Both the position numbers and the translations under genes were made by a program. The notes under the pieces were generated by a model. That model worked only from the letters and a program-made list of their open reading frames with translations. It did not search any database and was not told where the DNA came from. Below, one piece after another: positions 62,075-64,000 of a DNA stretch of 64,000 nt (its first letter is position 1; each line of letters begins with the position of its first letter). This DNA comes from Leclercia sp. S52 (GTDB lineage: Bacteria; Pseudomonadota; Gammaproteobacteria; Enterobacterales; Enterobacteriaceae), in contig NZ_CP152474.1 of the NCBI RefSeq assembly GCF_039727615.1, forward strand, positions 3,286,001-3,350,000, written 5' to 3'.

Positions 62075-62380
62075 TTAACGGCGGGCGAGAAGAATACCGA
62101 GCACCAGACCGGCGGCGGCACCTACCCCAATACCCTGCCAGGGTTTTTCACGGACATAATCGTCTGCACGATAGACCGCTTTTTTAGCCCGATAATAGTA
62201 AGTGTCCGACGCCTGGCTGACGCGTGTTTTCACGTCGTGCAGTGCCTGTTCGGCGCGCGCCTTCAGCTCAATGTATTTTTGATCGGCCGGATCGCCTGAA
62301 GAACGGAGGACCTCTTCCAGCGTTTCACTCAACAGCGTCAGATCGTCATCAACATGCGTTTCCGAAGATTGGAAGGACAT
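62075..62380 (-). CDS. elaB: ElaB, DUF883 stress protein with C-terminal membrane anchor
   Basis: ElaB is a 101-residue protein of the ElaB/YgaM/YqjD (DUF883) family. E. coli members associate with stationary-phase ribosomes and are anchored to the inner membrane by a single C-terminal helix. The N-terminal half is helical and acidic. The tail EKPWQGIGVGAAAGLVLGIL ends in ARR. Length equals K-12. It lies between menF and elaA on the same strand, with its own leader. Confidence 0.94.
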   Translation of the reverse strand: MSFQSSETHVDDDLTLLSETLEEVLRSSGDPADQKYIELKARAEQALHDVKTRVSQASDTYYYRAKKAVYRADDYVREKPWQGIGVGAAAGLVLGILLARR

Positions 62381-62442
62381 AGTTTTCTCCTTGTGGTTGC
62401 ATCAGTTCGCTAACTATAGACAATCCCTGCCGATTCTGCCTG

Positions 62443-62904
62443 CTACGCTTGTTGTATCTCTTTCGCCATGCCGATATGCGGGATGCCATCTTCATCGTAG
62501 ACGTCGGTCACCGGCACAAAGCCAAAATGGGCGTAAAATGCCTGCAAATGCGCCTGCGCGCCCAGGTATAACGCTTTGTTCGACCACTGTTTTTCACAGG
62601 CGTGCAGCGTTTTTTCCATCAGGGCGTATCCGAGCTTTTCGCCCCGCGCCTGGCCGCTGACAATGACCCGACCAATCACAACGGGGGAAAAATCGTCGTC
62701 GCTTTTCAGAATCCTCGCATAAGCCACCAGCTGGTTATCTTTCCAGCCGAGGATATGGCGGTTCTCCCCCACCAGGTCGTCGCCGTCGATGTCCTGGTAA
62801 GGGCAGGTTTGTTCGACGACAAAGACCTCGCAGCGCAGCTGAAGTAAGGCATAAAGCGCGGGAACGGTCAGTTCGCTATGGTGCAGATCTTGCCACTGGA
62901 TCAT
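62443..62904 (-). CDS. elaA: ElaA GNAT acetyltransferase
   Basis: This 153-residue protein has the GNAT fold. The acetyl-CoA-binding pattern is IGRVIVSGQARGEKLGYALM. The N-terminus reads IQWQDLHHSELTVPALYALL and the family sequence VVEQTCPYQDIDGDD is clear. It matches E. coli ElaA, whose substrate is not established. It is divergent from rbn, with 73 bases between the starts. Confidence 0.93.
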   Translation of the reverse strand: MIQWQDLHHSELTVPALYALLQLRCEVFVVEQTCPYQDIDGDDLVGENRHILGWKDNQLVAYARILKSDDDFSPVVIGRVIVSGQARGEKLGYALMEKTLHACEKQWSNKALYLGAQAHLQAFYAHFGFVPVTDVYDEDGIPHIGMAKEIQQA

Positions 62905-62977
62905 TGGGGTCTCCTTATCGTGTAGGTAGCCCTTATACTAATGACTTTTCATCCCCGGCACAGAGGCTGAGTGCATT

Positions 62978-63896
62978 ATGGAGCTGCTTTTTTTAGGAAC
63001 ATCTGCTGGCGTGCCGACCCGTACGCGCAACGTCACCTCAATTCTGCTGGATTTACAGCACCCGACCCGCGGCGGTTTGTGGATGTTTGACTGCGGCGAA
63101 GGGACGCAGCACCAGCTGCTGCGCACCGCCAGCCATCCCGGCAAACTGGATAAAATTTTCATTACCCATCTGCACGGCGATCATCTTTTTGGCCTGCCGG
63201 GGCTGCTGTGCAGTCGCTCGATGGCGGGCAATATGCACCCGCTGACCATTTACGGCCCGCCCGGGATCCGTGAGTTTGTCGAAACCAGCCTGCGCATCAG
63301 CGGCTCCTGGACCGACTATCCCCTTGAGATTGTCGAGATTAGCGCCGGCGTGGTGTTCAGCGATGATGCGTATACCGTGACCGCGGCCGCGCTGAATCAC
63401 CCCGTGGAGTGTTACGGCTATCGCATTGAGGAGCAGGATAAACCCGGCGCTCTGGACGGTGCGGCGCTCGTGGCCGCCGGTGTGCCCTTCGGCCCGCTGT
63501 TCCAGCAGCTCAAGCGCGGGGAGCGCGTTACTCTGGACGATGGCCGGACGATCGACGGCGCAGACTATCTCTCCCCACCCCGTCCCGGTAAGAAGCTGGC
63601 CATCTTCGGGGATACCGCCCCCCTGCGAGAACGCCCTCGCGCTGGCCCGGGGCGTCGATCTACTGGTACATGAGGCGACGCTTGAGGCGGCGATGGAGGA
63701 GAAAGCCAACAGCCGCGGCCACAGCTCAACGCATCAGGCGGCCAGGCTTGCCTGCGACGCGCAGGTGAAAAAGCTGATCGTCACCCACGTCAGCTCCCGC
63801 TATGACGCCGAAGGCTGCGCCATGCTGCTGGCCGAGTGCCGTGCCCTCTTTGCCGACAGCCAGCTGGCAGAAGATTTTGCCACGATGCGTGTTTAA
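62978..63896 (+). CDS. rbn: Ribonuclease BN (RNase Z), apparent frameshift
   Basis: Rbn (ElaC) is a zinc metallo-beta-lactamase-fold tRNA 3' processing nuclease. It starts [18 protein letters not shown]. The HxHxDH motif is [14 protein letters not shown], and further zinc ligands lie in [16 protein letters not shown] and RGHSSTHQ plus THVSSRY. The frame breaks in six C at 63618-63623. With five it reads [15 protein letters not shown] and gives 305 residues, the K-12 length. The break separates off the last zinc ligands, so a real shift would inactivate it. Confidence 0.92.
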
Positions 63897-63899
63897 CGC

Positions 63900-63926
63900 T
63901 CTATTTTTCCCCGGGACTGCCGATAA
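63900..63926 (+). promoter_or_regulatory. Sigma-28 (FliA) type promoter before cheV
   Basis: GCCGATAA at 63919-63926 is an exact match to the sigma-28 -10 consensus. TCTATTTT at 63900-63907, 11 bases upstream, matches 5 of 8 of the -35 TAAAGTTT. It lies 36 bases before the cheV start codon. The element suggests class 3 flagellar regulation. Confidence 0.72.
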
Positions 63927-63962
63927 CCCCTAACAGGCAGGTATTTTTCACTCGAGGGTAGA

Positions 63963-64000
63963 ATGGATAATTTCCAGAAAGACATTGATGACAGGGCAAA
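63963..64000 (+). CDS. cheV: CheV chemotaxis coupling protein, 3' partial
   Basis: Only the first twelve full codons are in the window (MDNFQKDIDDRA). This matches the N-terminus of Salmonella CheV as I remember it, a CheW-receiver fusion that helps couple chemoreceptors to CheA. Salmonella has cheV at this same place, next to elaC and yfbK; K-12 lacks it. The sigma-28 promoter upstream supports a chemotaxis gene. A GAGGG ribosome site precedes the ATG. The assignment rests on a short piece. Confidence 0.65.
   Translation, partial: MDNFQKDIDDRA

Overview
This window is a stretch of enterobacterial core chromosome. Nearly every protein is a close match to an Escherichia coli K-12 protein, and the gene order follows K-12 from rtn/yejABEF, through proL, eco-mqo, ada-alkB, ompC-micF, rcsDBC, gyrA, nrdAB, glpTQ/glpABC and the men operon, to rbn. 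It is not E. coli or Salmonella. Several blocks that K-12 carries here are missing (ccm/nap, ato, rhm, arn-pmrD) and other genes take their place: a DUF1996 secreted protein, an MFS transporter, a SulP transporter, an MgtE magnesium channel and a clade 3 catalase. A high-GC member of the Enterobacter/Lelliottia/Leclercia group is the best guess. A cheV gene begins at the right edge behind a sigma-28 type promoter, which suggests a motile strain.

Layout. 1-6815: c-di-GMP phosphodiesterase (3' part), then the YejABEF peptide importer. 6819-14943: yejG, bcr, rsuA, radD, rplY, yejK, yejL, yejM. 15016-15092: tRNA-Pro(GGG). 15141-18176: three accessory genes. 18375-25226: ecotin, malate:quinone oxidoreductase, SulP, MgtE, YojI. 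25303-28146: alkB, ada, apbE. 28267-36426: OmpC, MicF sRNA and the Rcs phosphorelay. 36570-44152: gyrA, ubiG, and the class Ia ribonucleotide reductase operon with its ferredoxin. 44235-50938: divergent glycerol-3-phosphate uptake (glpTQ) and anaerobic oxidation (glpABC) operons. 50970-54990: yfaY, yfaZ, katA and a nuclease remnant. 54963-61975: the complete menaquinone operon menFDHBCE. 62075-64000: elaB, elaA, rbn, cheV start.

The most important caution concerns the sequence itself. Fourteen coding interruptions were found, all explained by exactly one extra base in a homopolymer of six or more. They hit rtn, yejA (three times), yejB, radD, the DUF1996 gene, mgtE, yojI, ada, yfaY, menC, menD and rbn. 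Removing the one base restores family length and sequence each time. This looks like uncorrected homopolymer error in the assembly, not gene decay, so these genes are annotated as single CDSs with the break noted. One consequence is an apparent Ada-AlkB fusion, which is almost certainly the same artefact.

I found no convincing undescribed multi-gene system. The least explained material is the small accessory block at 15141-18176, above all a secreted two-domain protein (DUF1996 plus a DNRLRE/CBM96-like domain). Regulatory elements recognised include an Ada box, three OmpR sites, inverted DnaA boxes with candidate NrdR boxes before nrdA, a CRP site between glpT and glpA, and a sigma-28 promoter before cheV.
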